A DNA stretch of 64,000 bases from Pseudonocardia hierapolitana (GTDB taxonomy: Bacteria > Actinomycetota > Actinomycetes > Mycobacteriales > Pseudonocardiaceae), in the NCBI RefSeq assembly GCF_007994075.1, contig NZ_VIWU01000001.1, positions 8,556,001 to 8,620,000 of the forward strand, written 5' to 3'. The notes under the pieces were generated by a model that saw nothing but the letters and a program-made list of their open reading frames with translations, made no database searches and was not told the origin of the DNA. Position 1 is the stretch's first letter; each line of letters begins with the position of its first letter. Positions 1-9,456 of this stretch are shown here, piece by piece. The translations under genes were made by a program, and so were the position numbers.

Positions 1-758
1 GCATGGACGCCACCCGGCAGGTGGCCGACGACCCGGCTTTCCTGCGCCACGTCGTGCTCCCGCAGCCATCCGGCAATGGGCTCCCACCTCGCTGCGCACC
101 GCGTCCTGCCGGCGCCGGTGCCATGCCGGCGCGACCCAGTCACGGAACTCGATGATGCTGGGCGGGGTGTACGACCAGGTTCTCGCGGGTGTTCTTCCGC
201 AACGCGATCAACACCGGCCGCCGCGCGGCCGGTGGCGAGCGCAGCCGCGGTGGCCGCTACCCGGACGTCCTGGTTGAGGGCTGCTCATCCGATGTCGACG
301 CGTGGCCGCCGCGAGCCCCACGTGACGCCACCCGCGCCAGCAGGTTGCCCGCCTACCGCCTCACGACGGCGGTGCCCGCGGTGGAGGTGCAGCATCTGTT
401 CAGCTGTGCCCGTTGAGACACAGAGACGGTGTCGCGGCCGATCCGCGCGGGCTCGTCGCTGGGAAGCTCGGCGAGCCCGACGGGGTGATGGCACATCGTC
501 GGGGTGCAGCGCCCCGTACACCGGCACCGCGGGCAGGATCGAGAACGCCCAGGTCGCGATCTACCTCGCGCGACGCCTCCCGCTGCAGGCACGCGTTGAT
601 CGACCGCGAGCTCCAGATCATGAAGTCCGACGGGAGGGTGAATCCGATCGCCAGGACGCGTGGAGGACGTCCCCAGGAGCTCGGCCCGTCGGTAGCAGGA
701 GGGCGGCGCCCGCGTCGCTCCTCTGGCCGCGCCGGCCATGCGGCACTAGGTTCGGTCG
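1..758. other. No confident gene; degraded sequence
   Basis: I find no reading frame here with a recognisable domain or a convincing ribosome binding site. Several overlapping frames stay open because the GC content is very high, but they are rich in Arg, Pro and Ala and look like shadows. The first 75 bases may hold the tail of a gene that begins outside the window. The stretch is best read as decayed intergenic or pseudogene sequence. Confidence 0.4.
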
Positions 759-2465
759 ATGGGTGGCCCTGCGAGTGCCGGACCGGCAGGGCCGGTGATC
801 CTCGTGGCCCACGACGACGAGGAACGCAGGTCCGTGCTGGCGAGCCGCCTGAACCGCCGCTTCGGAGCTGACTACGACGTGCGGGCCGAGCCGTCCTCGG
901 CAGCCGGCCTGTCCGTGCTCTCCCGCCTCGCGGAGGACGGGCGCGACGTCTGCCTCGTGATCGCGGGGCAGCACGCGGAGCACACCGACGGTGCCGGCTT
1001 CCTCGCCGCGTCGCACGGACTGCACCCGGCGGCCAAGCGGGCGCTCCTCGTCGGGCGCGGAGAGTGGCGCTCGGGACACCCTGCCGTACGGGCGATGCTG
1101 CTCGGCCAGATCGACGGTTACCTGTTCGATCCGTGGCAGCCCGAGGAGCGGTGGCTCTACCTCCCGGTCAGCGAGCTGCTGGTGGACTGGGCGCAGACGC
1201 AGGCCCCGTTGTTCGAAGCGTTCCACGTGGTGGGTGACCAATGGGAGGCGCGCTCGCACGAGATCCGCGACGCACTGGGGCGGGTCGGGGTTCCGTTCGG
1301 CTTCTCGTCGCCCGACTCGGAGCAGGGCCGCCGGATGCTGCGCGAGCACGGCCAGGACGGCGAGCGGCTGCCGGTCGTCGTGCCGGGCGCGCCGGGTTCG
1401 GCTGCTGTCGTGCAACCCGATGTCGCCGAGTTGGCCAGCATGCTCGGCCTTCCCACCGGCTTCGCCACTGAGGCCTGCGACGTCGCGATCGTCGGCGCCG
1501 GGCCCGCAGGGCTCGCGGCAGCGGTATATGCCGCTTCCGAAGGTCTGCGGACCGTGGTGATCGACATGTCGTTGCCGGGCGGGCAGGCCGGAACGAGCTC
1601 CTTGATCCGCAACTACCTGGGCTTTCCTCGCGGCATCAGCGGTGAGAACCTCGCGAACCGCGCTGCGGAGCAGGCCTGGCTCTTCGGCGCCGACCTGGTG
1701 CTCGGCCGGCCGGCGACCGGCCTCCGCACCGAGGCGGCCCGGCATGTCGTCCAGGTCGGCGACGACGAGGTCGTGGCCAGGGCGGTCATCATCGCGTGCG
1801 GGGTGGACTGGCGCAGGCTCGGGGTGCCAGCGCTGGAGGAGCTGCGCGGGGCCGGGGTCTTCTACGGAGCCGCCGGGGCCGAGGCGGTCGCGGTTGCGGG
1901 AGAGGACGTCTTCGTGGTCGGCGCGGGCAACTCCGCGGGCCAGGCCGCGGTCCACCTGGCTCGATGGGCCTCCACCGTGACAATTCTGGTGCGCGGGCCC
2001 GCGCTGGCGGCGAGCATGTCCGACTACCTGATCACCGTGATCGAGCAGATCCCGGCCATCACCGTGCGCCTGCACACCGAGATCATCGACGGGCGCGGTG
2101 ACGAGAGACTCGAGGAGGTTGAGTTGCGCGACCGCCGCTCGGGCGCGACCGAGGTCGTTCCCGCGGCCGCGGTCTTCGTCATGATCGGCGCGCAACCCCG
2201 CACGGACTGGCTCGGCGATACCGTTCGCCGTGACGAGCAGGGGTACGTCGTCACCGGGCACGACCTGCTCGCCGGCGGCGTGCCCCTGCCGGAGTGGCCC
2301 CTCGTGCGGCCGCCGTGGCTGCTCGAGACCAGCACCCCCGGCGTATTCGCTGTCGGGGACGTGCGTCACGGCTCCATCAAGCGTGTCGCCACCGCGGTCG
2401 GTACCGGGTCGATGGCCGTGCAACTCATCCACCAGTATCTAAGCGAGCCGCACGCGCCAGCCTAA
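759..2465 (+). CDS. Pseudo-receiver / glutaredoxin-like / thioredoxin-reductase-like fusion flavoprotein (568 aa)
   Basis: A cytoplasmic FAD/NAD(P)H flavoprotein of the thioredoxin reductase fold carrying an extra N-terminal half. Residues 12-130 look like a response-regulator receiver with an acidic DDEE start, but the position of the phospho-accepting Asp reads IAGQ. Residues about 140-215 resemble a glutaredoxin/thioredoxin fold. From about 240 the flavoprotein starts with the FAD motif VGAGPAGLAAA; a second dinucleotide motif, VGAGNSAGQA, lies near 388, and the C-terminal FAD motif is TPGVFAVGDVR. The usual redox CATC of thioredoxin reductase is replaced by YGAAGAE, so classical thioredoxin reduction is unlikely. 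Fused receiver/TrxR proteins are known in actinobacteria; the substrate is unknown. Start at the first ATG; a GTG at 795 is an alternative. Confidence 0.85.
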   Translation: MGGPASAGPAGPVILVAHDDEERRSVLASRLNRRFGADYDVRAEPSSAAGLSVLSRLAEDGRDVCLVIAGQHAEHTDGAGFLAASHGLHPAAKRALLVGRGEWRSGHPAVRAMLLGQIDGYLFDPWQPEERWLYLPVSELLVDWAQTQAPLFEAFHVVGDQWEARSHEIRDALGRVGVPFGFSSPDSEQGRRMLREHGQDGERLPVVVPGAPGSAAVVQPDVAELASMLGLPTGFATEACDVAIVGAGPAGLAAAVYAASEGLRTVVIDMSLPGGQAGTSSLIRNYLGFPRGISGENLANRAAEQAWLFGADLVLGRPATGLRTEAARHVVQVGDDEVVARAVIIACGVDWRRLGVPALEELRGAGVFYGAAGAEAVAVAGEDVFVVGAGNSAGQAAVHLARWASTVTILVRGPALAASMSDYLITVIEQIPAITVRLHTEIIDGRGDERLEEVELRDRRSGATEVVPAAAVFVMIGAQPRTDWLGDTVRRDEQGYVVTGHDLLAGGVPLPEWPLVRPPWLLETSTPGVFAVGDVRHGSIKRVATAVGTGSMAVQLIHQYLSEPHAPA

Positions 2466-3085
2466 TCAGGGCCGAAGGGCTCTCCTGGGGCCCGGCGGCT
2501 TCCCCTTCGCGCAGACCAGGCACCCAGCGAAAAGCGGCGAGCCGTGGCTACTTGCTTCCGCCCCGATGCGCCCCATACCCGGTCCGGACGAGATCCTTCA
2601 CCACAGCCGATCCACGCGCCAGCGCCAGCAGCTGCCCACCTACGAACCTGCGGCGAGACGGTCGATCACCACCGGTCACAACGCGCGAAGCATTCAGACA
2701 GGCCGAATATCGACGCATCGTGGTTGAGCGGCTTGGGTCGAGGTGCGATTCAGGGCCTTTTGTATGGCTTGCTGGGAGTTGCGCGATGAGCAGGATCTCG
2801 GTGACGTCGTGCGGCAGGTGCGCGGGTTCTTCGGTAGCCGGCGGCCAGTGGAGGAGCTGTCGTCGCTGTGCCCGCTCCCAATCGGCGAGCGCCCCGGCCT
2901 CGGCGAGCGCGGCCCGGGTGCGGGCCAGCTCCACCTCCCGACCACCCAGCGGCACGGCCACGCTGGCCGCCGACGATCGCCCCACCCGCGACACCGGGGC
3001 ACCCACCGCCCTCCACAGCAGCGCATCCGCACGATCCGGTCAGCTTCGAGCCGCAGCCGACCGGACCACCTTGTCATCTCGATCG
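2466..3085. other. No confident gene
   Basis: About 620 bases with open frames on both strands but no domain I recognise. A minus-strand frame (2548-3006) has less biased composition than most shadows and could be gene debris, but I cannot name it. It lies beside an IS5 remnant, which fits a rearranged region. Confidence 0.35.
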
Positions 3086-3215
3086 TCAGGTCATGGTGCC
3101 GTTGCGCGCCCAGCGCCAGAATCGGTTGTAGACGGTCTTCCACAGCCCGTACCGCTCAGGCAGATCCCGCCAGGCGAGCCCGTCTTTGCCCTGTACAGCG
3201 TCTTTCACGCAGCGC
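3086..3215 (-). mobile_element. IS5-type transposase remnant
   Basis: The minus strand encodes a short piece typical of the N-terminal domain of IS5-group transposases: [12 protein letters not shown] followed by [16 protein letters not shown]. Family members have this block some 50 residues from their start, followed by a DDE catalytic domain, which is absent here. The remnant butts directly onto the beheaded DinB gene on the other strand, so an insertion followed by deletion probably removed the DinB start. Confidence 0.6.
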
Positions 3216-3739
3216 TGAGGGATCAGTTCGAAGCCTTCCTCGATGAACATCGATCCGCGCTCAACGAAAGCTTGAGCGGGCTGACCGAGGAACAGGCGCG
3301 CCGGTCGTTGGTCAGGTCCAAGACCACGCTGCTGGGCCTGGTCAAGCACGCCACGTTCGTTGAGAAGGTGTGGTTCGACGAGGCGATCACCTGCCGCCCC
3401 CGCGCTGAGATCGGTATACCCGACTCCCCCGACGAGTCGTTCGACCTCGACGACGTCGACACGATCGCATCCGTCCAGCAGGCCCACCAGCAGGCCTGCG
3501 CGGTATCACGCCAGGCCACGGCGGAACTACCCCTGGACGACATCGTACGAGGCAACCGGCGGGGCCCGCTGCCACTACGTTGGGTCTACCTCCACATGCT
3601 GCGCGAGTTGGCCCAGCATTGCGGCCACGCTGACATCCTCCGTGAGCAGCTCCTAAGCCCAGCGGAGTTCGGCGAGATCGGAAGTTATGAATCCCCCGAC
3701 TCACCGGACCGGGTCGAGCCTGGCCCCGGGCGAGCGTGA
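3182..3739 (+). pseudogene. DinB/DUF664-family protein lacking its native N-terminus
   Basis: The frame reads as a DinB-superfamily four-helix protein: a helix with [21 protein letters not shown], the [15 protein letters not shown] block, and a C-terminal WVYLHMLRELAQHCGHADIL helix. These proteins bind a metal through three histidines, and His residues are visible in the second and third blocks. The first 15-20 residues expected in the family are replaced by sequence overlapping the antisense IS5 remnant, and there is no good ATG or GTG start near the expected position. Probably a dead gene, though translation from an upstream start cannot be excluded. Confidence 0.65.
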
Positions 3740-3763
3740 CGCCGCGGACCTGGCCGATCTATC

Positions 3764-4225
3764 GCAAACGGCTGGGTGACCCACGTGCTGCGGCACAGCA
3801 AGGGCGAACACTGTGTGATCATCATCCGCAGGCGGGCCGATGAGGTGCTCCTGCGCATCGTCAACGACGGAGTTGGCGCCGAATCGCTCACCCCGCTGTT
3901 CGGTTACCTGGCCCCGCTGTTCCTCCTCGGTCTCGCACTGGTGCTGCTCCTGCCGAACACACCGCTCGGTCCGACGCCGACGGCCGCAGGCGAACGGCAG
4001 GCTCCGGATGCCACTGCGGAGACGACGGCGCATGGGGCGACACGGGCGTTGGCCTCTGCCTCACGGCATGCTCATGAACCCCACCTCATGATCAATCGGG
4101 GTTGCCCGAGCGCTACCGCGGAGTGGTGCTCCCCGAGGTCGCCGGGCGTCGCCGGAGGCCGGGCCGGACGTGGTGGCCGGCGCGGCGCTCGGGCGACTGC
4201 CGGATCGGGCGGCCGCGCCCGCTAG
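3764..4225 (+). pseudogene. Chimeric fragment: histidine-kinase ATPase piece fused to MFS transporter tail
   Basis: The first 35 or so residues (THVLRHSKGEHCVIIIRR, then LLRIVNDGVGAE) match the N-box and D-box region of a NarL/DesK-type histidine kinase ATPase domain. The frame then switches without a stop into a hydrophobic segment, LFGYLAPLFLLGLALVLLLP, which resembles the last membrane helix of a drug-efflux MFS transporter. Neither half is complete. Two deleted genes have been joined in frame; a functional protein is unlikely. Confidence 0.55.
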
Positions 4226-4246
4226 ACCCGGCGCCGTTCACGGTCT

Positions 4247-5629
4247 TCAGCGGGCGGACCGCGTCAGGCCTTGTGCGGTGGCGTCCTCGGGGACGGCCAG
4301 GTCCCGGCCCCGCGTCTCGGGGGCCAGCCGCGCGGCGACAAGGCTGAGCAGCATCATCGCGGACATGTAGACGGCCACCGGAACCCATGAACCACCGAAC
4401 GCCGTGACCAGCGCGGCGCAGATCAGCGGGGCGAACCCGCCACCGAGCACGGCGGCGATCTCCCGGCCGAGGGTGACACCCGCGTAGCGGTAGCGGTTGC
4501 CGAACAGCTCGGGGAAGTAGCTCATCGTCACGGCGACCGCGCCCTGGCCGGCGAGGACGAAGCCGACGATGATCGTGACGACGATCGCCGCGGTGGACCC
4601 GGTGTTCAGCGCGATGAAGGACGGTGCCGGGAGCACGACGAGCGCGGAGAGGATCGCGGAGTACACCGGCTTGCGGCCGAAGCGGTCGGACAGCGCGCCG
4701 AACCCGACGGCGGCGATGCCACCGCAGATGGCCCCGATCAGCAGCACCTTCGGCACGAACGTCGGGTCGACGCCGACGGACGACACCAGGTAGGACGCCA
4801 TGAAGACCTGGTAGGTGTAGGACTGCGCGCTGACCCCGACGGTCATGAACACCACGAGCAGCAGCGGCTTGCGGCCGCGGCGGAGGGTCTCACCCACCGG
4901 CCGGCGCGGCTCGGTGTGCTGCTCCTTGAGCTCCTGGAAGACGGGGCTCTCGTTCAGCTTCCGCCGGATGATCATCCCCGCGATCATCACGAGCACGCTG
5001 GACAGGAAGACCAACCGCCATCCCCAGCTCATGAGGTCGTCCTTCGGCAACAGCTGCACGAGGATCCAGGCGACGGCACCGAGCGCGGTGCCCAGTGCCG
5101 CGCCGGTCATCACCAAGGAGGCGAGGAGCCCGCGGCGGCCCGTGCGGGCGGTCTCGGTGAGCAGGGTCGCCGCCCCTGCCTGCTCGGCTCCGGCCCCGAA
5201 GCCCTGCAGGAAGCGACACACCACCAGCAAGGCGGGTGCGATGAGGCCGACCTGGGCGTACGTCGGCAGCAGGCCGATCGCGAGCGTGGCCCCGCCCATC
5301 AGCATCAGGGTCGCGACGAGCACCCACTTGCGCCCGAGCCGGTCGCCGTACCGGGAGAAGAACAAGCCGCCCAGCGGACGCGCCGCGAACCCGACCGCGT
5401 AGGCGCTGAAGCTGGCCAGCAGGCCGGCCGCCGGTGAGATGTTCGGGAAGAACAGCGTCGAGAAGATCAGCGCCGACGCGGTCCCGTAGATGACGAAGTC
5501 GTACAGCTCGAGGGTGGTGCCGGCAAGGCCCGCCCATGCGGCACGGCGCACCGCACGCGGATCGGCTGGCGGCGGTGCAGCGTCCACTGTGGAGCGATCG
5601 GGTCGGCCGGTTGTGTCGGTGGAGTCCAT
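4247..5629 (-). CDS. MFS transporter, metabolite:H+ symporter type (460 aa)
   Basis: An inner-membrane transporter of the major facilitator superfamily with about 12 hydrophobic segments. The loop between helices 2 and 3 carries SRYGDRLGRKWVL and the equivalent loop of the second half carries DRFGRKPVY, both signatures of the MFS. The early motif TLELYDFVIYG and overall length resemble the MHS (metabolite:H+ symporter) subfamily. It is the last gene of the 11449-4247 operon, 41 bases after the polyol/aldonate dehydrogenase, so it probably imports the sugar acid or polyol that the operon degrades. The ATG at 5629 starts MDSTD; longer upstream frames run into the dehydrogenase. Confidence 0.88.
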   Translation of the reverse strand: MDSTDTTGRPDRSTVDAAPPPADPRAVRRAAWAGLAGTTLELYDFVIYGTASALIFSTLFFPNISPAAGLLASFSAYAVGFAARPLGGLFFSRYGDRLGRKWVLVATLMLMGGATLAIGLLPTYAQVGLIAPALLVVCRFLQGFGAGAEQAGAATLLTETARTGRRGLLASLVMTGAALGTALGAVAWILVQLLPKDDLMSWGWRLVFLSSVLVMIAGMIIRRKLNESPVFQELKEQHTEPRRPVGETLRRGRKPLLLVVFMTVGVSAQSYTYQVFMASYLVSSVGVDPTFVPKVLLIGAICGGIAAVGFGALSDRFGRKPVYSAILSALVVLPAPSFIALNTGSTAAIVVTIIVGFVLAGQGAVAVTMSYFPELFGNRYRYAGVTLGREIAAVLGGGFAPLICAALVTAFGGSWVPVAVYMSAMMLLSLVAARLAPETRGRDLAVPEDATAQGLTRSAR

Positions 5630-5670
5630 GCGTCCTCGAATGGATCGGGCCCGTCGGGCTGGTGTGCGGG

Positions 5671-6702
5671 TCAGGAACCTGGCCGGACGACGACCTTGAG
5701 GTGGCTCGGGTCGTCGCCGGGTGCGCGCAGTGCGTCGGCGGTGGCCGACAGCGGGAACCGGCCGGTCAGGATCCCGGCCAGGTCCACCCGGCCGGACGCG
5801 GCGAACGCGATCGCGGCCGGGAAGGCGTGGGCGTAGCGGAAGGCCGTGACGAGGTCGATCTCGAAGCGCTGCAGGAACGCGAGCGGCAGGCCGTCGACGC
5901 TCGGCGGGGCCTGGCCCACCACGGTGGCCCTGGCGGCCGGCCCGAGCGCATGGATCCCCTGCCACAGCGCGGCCGGATGCGCGGAGCACTCGATGAGCCG
6001 GTCCATGCCGGTGCGGCCGAGCTCCGTGGTGCCGGTGTTGATCGTCGCCGTCGCGCCGAGCTCGGCAGCACGAGCGAGACGGTCGTCGACGACGTCGGTG
6101 ACGACGACCTCGGCAGCGCCGACTGCGGTCGCGACCTGGGCAACGAGGATCCCGATGGGCCCGGCTCCCGTCACGAGCACGCGATGACCGGCGCGGACGT
6201 CGGCCCGCTGCACCGCCCACACGGCAACGGCGAGCGGCTCGATCAGCGAGCCGAGCTCGGTGCCGATCGCGTCGGGCAGCGGGTGGATCGCCCGCGACGG
6301 CGCGACCAGGTACTCGGAGATCGTTCCGTGGGTGGGCGGTGAGCCGAGGCAGGTGCCGATGGGGCACAGGTTGTACCGGCCCGTGCGGCAGGTCGCGCAC
6401 CGGCCGCACCCGACGGCGGGTTCGACCGCCACCCGGGTCCCGACCGCCAGCGCGACGTCCGCGCCGGCTGCGGTGACGACGCCGGACGCCTCGTGGCCGA
6501 GCACGGTCGGCTGGCGGAGCACGTTGCCGCCGTTGCGGCCGCTGGCGAAGTAGTGCATGTCCGACCCGCAGACGCCCACGGCGTCGACGGCGACGAGCAC
6601 GTCGTCGGGGCCGAGCCGGGGAACCGGTAGTCGCTCGATGCGCAGGTCGCCTGCGCCGTGCAGGACCGCGGCGCGGGTGCTGTCCGGGATGGTGGTGGGC
6701 AT
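5671..6702 (-). CDS. Zinc-dependent dehydrogenase, L-idonate/L-gulonate 5-dehydrogenase-like (343 aa)
   Basis: A medium-chain NAD(P)-dependent dehydrogenase of the sorbitol/idonate type. Catalytic zinc ligands are visible as Cys45 (GVCGSDMHYF) and His70-Glu71 (LGHEASG). The structural zinc site has four cysteines at about 99, 102, 105 and 113. The coenzyme motif is GAGPIG near 178. In the RspB branch of this family the enzyme oxidises L-gulonate or L-idonate at C5, giving D-fructuronate or 5-ketogluconate. Genes for mannonate oxidoreductase and a ManD-like dehydratase lie upstream on the same strand, 19 bases away, which supports an L-gulonate role. Substrate assignment is inference. Confidence 0.8.
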   Translation of the reverse strand: MPTTIPDSTRAAVLHGAGDLRIERLPVPRLGPDDVLVAVDAVGVCGSDMHYFASGRNGGNVLRQPTVLGHEASGVVTAAGADVALAVGTRVAVEPAVGCGRCATCRTGRYNLCPIGTCLGSPPTHGTISEYLVAPSRAIHPLPDAIGTELGSLIEPLAVAVWAVQRADVRAGHRVLVTGAGPIGILVAQVATAVGAAEVVVTDVVDDRLARAAELGATATINTGTTELGRTGMDRLIECSAHPAALWQGIHALGPAARATVVGQAPPSVDGLPLAFLQRFEIDLVTAFRYAHAFPAAIAFAASGRVDLAGILTGRFPLSATADALRAPGDDPSHLKVVVRPGS

Positions 6703-6721
6703 GCTCGTCCTCGTCGACGGG

Positions 6722-8245
6722 TCAGCGGGAAGTGACCGGCACCGGTGTGAGGTGATCGGCGGCCTCGCGGACGGCCGCGTCGACGCCGTGGCGCACCAGG
6801 ACGTCGACCAGCTCGGCGACGCGGCCGGTGAACGAGGCGTGCGCCGCGAGCTCCGCTCCGAGCACTCCGGTACCGAGCGCGGCGGCGACGAAGTCGCCGG
6901 TGGACCGGGTCGCGAGCGGGGCGAGCCGCTCGCGCATTGGGTCGTTCATCGCCCGGGCGTGCGGGCCCGGGTCGAAACCGCTGGGCGGCGCCACGCAGCA
7001 GAGGTAGCCGGCCACGGTCAGCGCGAGGTGGTGTGGCATCCGACCAGCGGCCAGGTGCGAGCACGCTGGCTCGGGCACTCGTTGGGCGAGCTTGACCGAG
7101 CCGTCCGAACCGACCTGCTGGGTGCGGTGCCCGAGGGCCGAGTTCGACCAGCGGGTGTAGAGCTGCGCGACGTACTCCTCGAGGTCGACGTCGGCCGGCA
7201 CCGGCACCGTCGGCCGGTACTCGTCGCGCAGCACCCGCTCGGCTGCCTCCCTGATCGCGGGCCGGGCGATGGCCTCGGGAATGGTGGCGCAGCCGGAGAG
7301 GGCGCCCAGGTACGCGATCAGCGAGTGGGTCCCGTTGAGCAGCCGCAGCTTGAGCAGCTCGTACGGGCCCACGTCGTCGGTGAACAGCGCTCCCCCGCGC
7401 TCCCAGGCCGGGCGGCCGGCGGCGAACGTGTCCTCGATCGCCCACATGCTGTAGGGCTCGGCCGGGACCGGGGCCTCGTCGCGGACGCCGAGGTGCTCGG
7501 CCGCGGCGGCCCGGTAGGCGTCCGTCGTGGCCGGCACGATCCGGTCGACCATGCTGCTCGGGAACGCGACCTGCGCGAGGTAGGGCTCCAGCTCGGTGCG
7601 CTCGGCTGCGGGCAGCGCCGCGACGAACTCGCGCACCAGGCGCTCGGTGACGTGACCGTTGGCGACCAGGTTGTCGCAGCTCATGATCGTGATCGGGGCG
7701 CCGTGCGCCCGGGCGCGGCGCTGGAGCCCGCGCACGACCAGCCCGAGGGTCGTGCCGGGCGCCGAGCCGCCGCGCAGGTCGGCGCGGACACCGTCGTGGT
7801 CGAGGTCGAGCGCGCCGGTCCGCGGGTCGAACGTGTACCCGTGCTCGGTGACGGTCAACGTGACGATCCTCGTCGTCGGCGCCGCTAGCGCGTCCAGCAC
7901 CGCGTCGGGCTCGCGGGCCGCCACCAGCGCGCCGGTGTGCACGGCGGGGACGACCACCCGGGTGCCCTCCGGGGAGACCTCGACCACGGCGTACAGCAGG
8001 TCCTGTTCGCGCAGCGCGTCCGCCACGGTGGCGGATCGGTTGGCGACGCCGAGGATCCCCCACGGGCCGTCCTCCGCGGCGAGCGCGGCGGCGGTGTGCA
8101 CGGCCTGGTGCGCACGGTGGAAGTTGCCCAGGCCGAGGTGGACGATGCCGGTCGGGGGCAGCGCGCGGTGGTGCAGCAGCGCCGCGCTCGGGGTGGTGGC
8201 TGCGGTGAGCCGAGGAGTCGCCCAGGGAGTCAACACCGTCACCAA
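6722..8245 (-). CDS. uxuB: Mannitol dehydrogenase family protein, D-mannonate oxidoreductase-like (507 aa)
   Basis: Long-chain polyol dehydrogenase of the mannitol 2-dehydrogenase/fructuronate reductase family. The N-terminal Rossmann domain contains [13 protein letters not shown] (from about residue 34), and the C-terminal domain has the catalytic [10 protein letters not shown] motif with the family Lys, Asn and His. The length is normal. Members interconvert D-fructuronate and D-mannonate, or D-fructose and mannitol, using NAD(H). Beside a ManD-like dehydratase the fructuronate/mannonate reaction is more likely. The start overlaps the end of the dehydratase gene by 7 bases, so translation is coupled. 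The symbol is given by analogy and is tentative. Confidence 0.82.
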   Translation of the reverse strand: MVTVLTPWATPRLTAATTPSAALLHHRALPPTGIVHLGLGNFHRAHQAVHTAAALAAEDGPWGILGVANRSATVADALREQDLLYAVVEVSPEGTRVVVPAVHTGALVAAREPDAVLDALAAPTTRIVTLTVTEHGYTFDPRTGALDLDHDGVRADLRGGSAPGTTLGLVVRGLQRRARAHGAPITIMSCDNLVANGHVTERLVREFVAALPAAERTELEPYLAQVAFPSSMVDRIVPATTDAYRAAAAEHLGVRDEAPVPAEPYSMWAIEDTFAAGRPAWERGGALFTDDVGPYELLKLRLLNGTHSLIAYLGALSGCATIPEAIARPAIREAAERVLRDEYRPTVPVPADVDLEEYVAQLYTRWSNSALGHRTQQVGSDGSVKLAQRVPEPACSHLAAGRMPHHLALTVAGYLCCVAPPSGFDPGPHARAMNDPMRERLAPLATRSTGDFVAAALGTGVLGAELAAHASFTGRVAELVDVLVRHGVDAAVREAADHLTPVPVTSR

Positions 8246-9456
8246 TCAGTCAGGGTGCCGTCGCGACGGCGCGCGACTGGCAGGTAGGCGCGTTCGTAGG
8301 GGAAGCGGGCGGCCAGTGCTTCGTCGACTTCGACCCCGAGGCCGGGCGCCTCGCCGGGGTGCAGATGGCCCTCGGCGTAGGTCCAGTCGTGCCGGAACAC
8401 CTCGTGCACGACGTCCGGGTAGCCCATGTACTCCTGGATGGCGAAGTTCGGCGTGGCCAGCCCGACGTGCGTGGCGCCGGCGAGGGCGATCGGCGACACG
8501 TCCGAAGGGCCGTGCGGCGCGATGCGGACCTGCCACACCTCGGCGAGCGCCGCGATCCGGCGCAGCGGCGTGATCCCTCCGACGTGCGATGAGGCCGCCC
8601 GCACGAAGTCGATCAGCTGCTCGGTGATGAGCTGCTGGAACTCCCAGACGGTGGTGAACACCTCGCCGATGGCCAGCGGGGTGGTGGTCTGCGCGCGCAC
8701 CCGGCGCAGCACCTCCTGGTTCTCCGCTGGCGTGACGTCCTCGAGCCAGTACAGGTCCACGGGCTCGAGCGCCTTGCCGAGCCGGGCCGCCTCGTTGGGT
8801 GTGAGCCGGTGGTGCGCGTCGTGCAGCAGCGCCACGTTCGGGCCGACGTGCTCGCGGACCTGCACCAGCGCGCCCGGCACGTGACGCAGGTAGGCAGCTG
8901 TGTCCCAGATCTCCTCGACCGGGCCGGCACCCCGGCCCGCAGGCTCGTAGGCGGCACCGTCCTTCGTCACCCCGTAGACGGAGTCCAGCCCCGGCACCCC
9001 GGTCTGCACCCGGATCGCCTGGAACCCCCGGTCGCGCACGGCGTCGACGGCGTCGAGCAGCGCTGCGACGTCCCACCCCGTTGCGTGCGTGTAGGACAGG
9101 ATGCGGTTGCGCACGGCGCCGCCCAAGAGCTGGTAGACCGGCTGCCCGCACACCTTGCCCTTGATGTCCCACAGCGCCAGGTCCACCGCGCCGATCGCGG
9201 CCATGGTCACGGGGCCGCGCCGCCAGTAGACCCCGCGGTAGAGGTACTGCCAGGTGTCCTCGATGCGCGCCGGATCGCGGCCGATGAGGATCGGGCAGAC
9301 GTGGTCGCGCAGGTAGCTCGCGACTGCAAGCTCCCGGCCGTTGAGCGTGGCGTCGCCCCAGCCGACGGCCCCGCTCGCCGTCACGATCTTCAGCGTGACG
9401 AAGTTCCGGCCGGGGCTGGTGACGAGCACGTCGGCCGAGACGATCGTGTCGGTCAT
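8239..9456 (-). CDS. rspA: Enolase-superfamily D-mannonate dehydratase/RspA-like protein (405 aa)
   Basis: A Mg-dependent acid-sugar dehydratase of the ManD subgroup. Visible landmarks are the capping-domain [17 protein letters not shown] block, the metal-binding barrel strands around [23 protein letters not shown] and [13 protein letters not shown], and the HGPSDVSP loop near the C-terminus. As I recall, highly active mannonate dehydratases have Ala where this loop has Pro (HGATDLSP), and the Pro form marks slow RspA-like members found with L-gulonate or L-idonate pathways. The product would be 2-keto-3-deoxygluconate. It overlaps the preceding gene by ATGA and the next by 7 bases. Confidence 0.85.
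   Translation of the reverse strand: MTDTIVSADVLVTSPGRNFVTLKIVTASGAVGWGDATLNGRELAVASYLRDHVCPILIGRDPARIEDTWQYLYRGVYWRRGPVTMAAIGAVDLALWDIKGKVCGQPVYQLLGGAVRNRILSYTHATGWDVAALLDAVDAVRDRGFQAIRVQTGVPGLDSVYGVTKDGAAYEPAGRGAGPVEEIWDTAAYLRHVPGALVQVREHVGPNVALLHDAHHRLTPNEAARLGKALEPVDLYWLEDVTPAENQEVLRRVRAQTTTPLAIGEVFTTVWEFQQLITEQLIDFVRAASSHVGGITPLRRIAALAEVWQVRIAPHGPSDVSPIALAGATHVGLATPNFAIQEYMGYPDVVHEVFRHDWTYAEGHLHPGEAPGLGVEVDEALAARFPYERAYLPVARRRDGTLTDW

Noticed and set aside
2466..3085. Long open frames on both strands
   Set aside because: High GC keeps non-coding frames open; composition is Arg/Pro/Ala-rich and no domain or ribosome binding site is visible.
5671..8063. Very long minus-strand frame spanning two dehydrogenase genes
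   Set aside because: It is a shadow in another frame; the overlapping frames contain clear dehydrogenase motifs.
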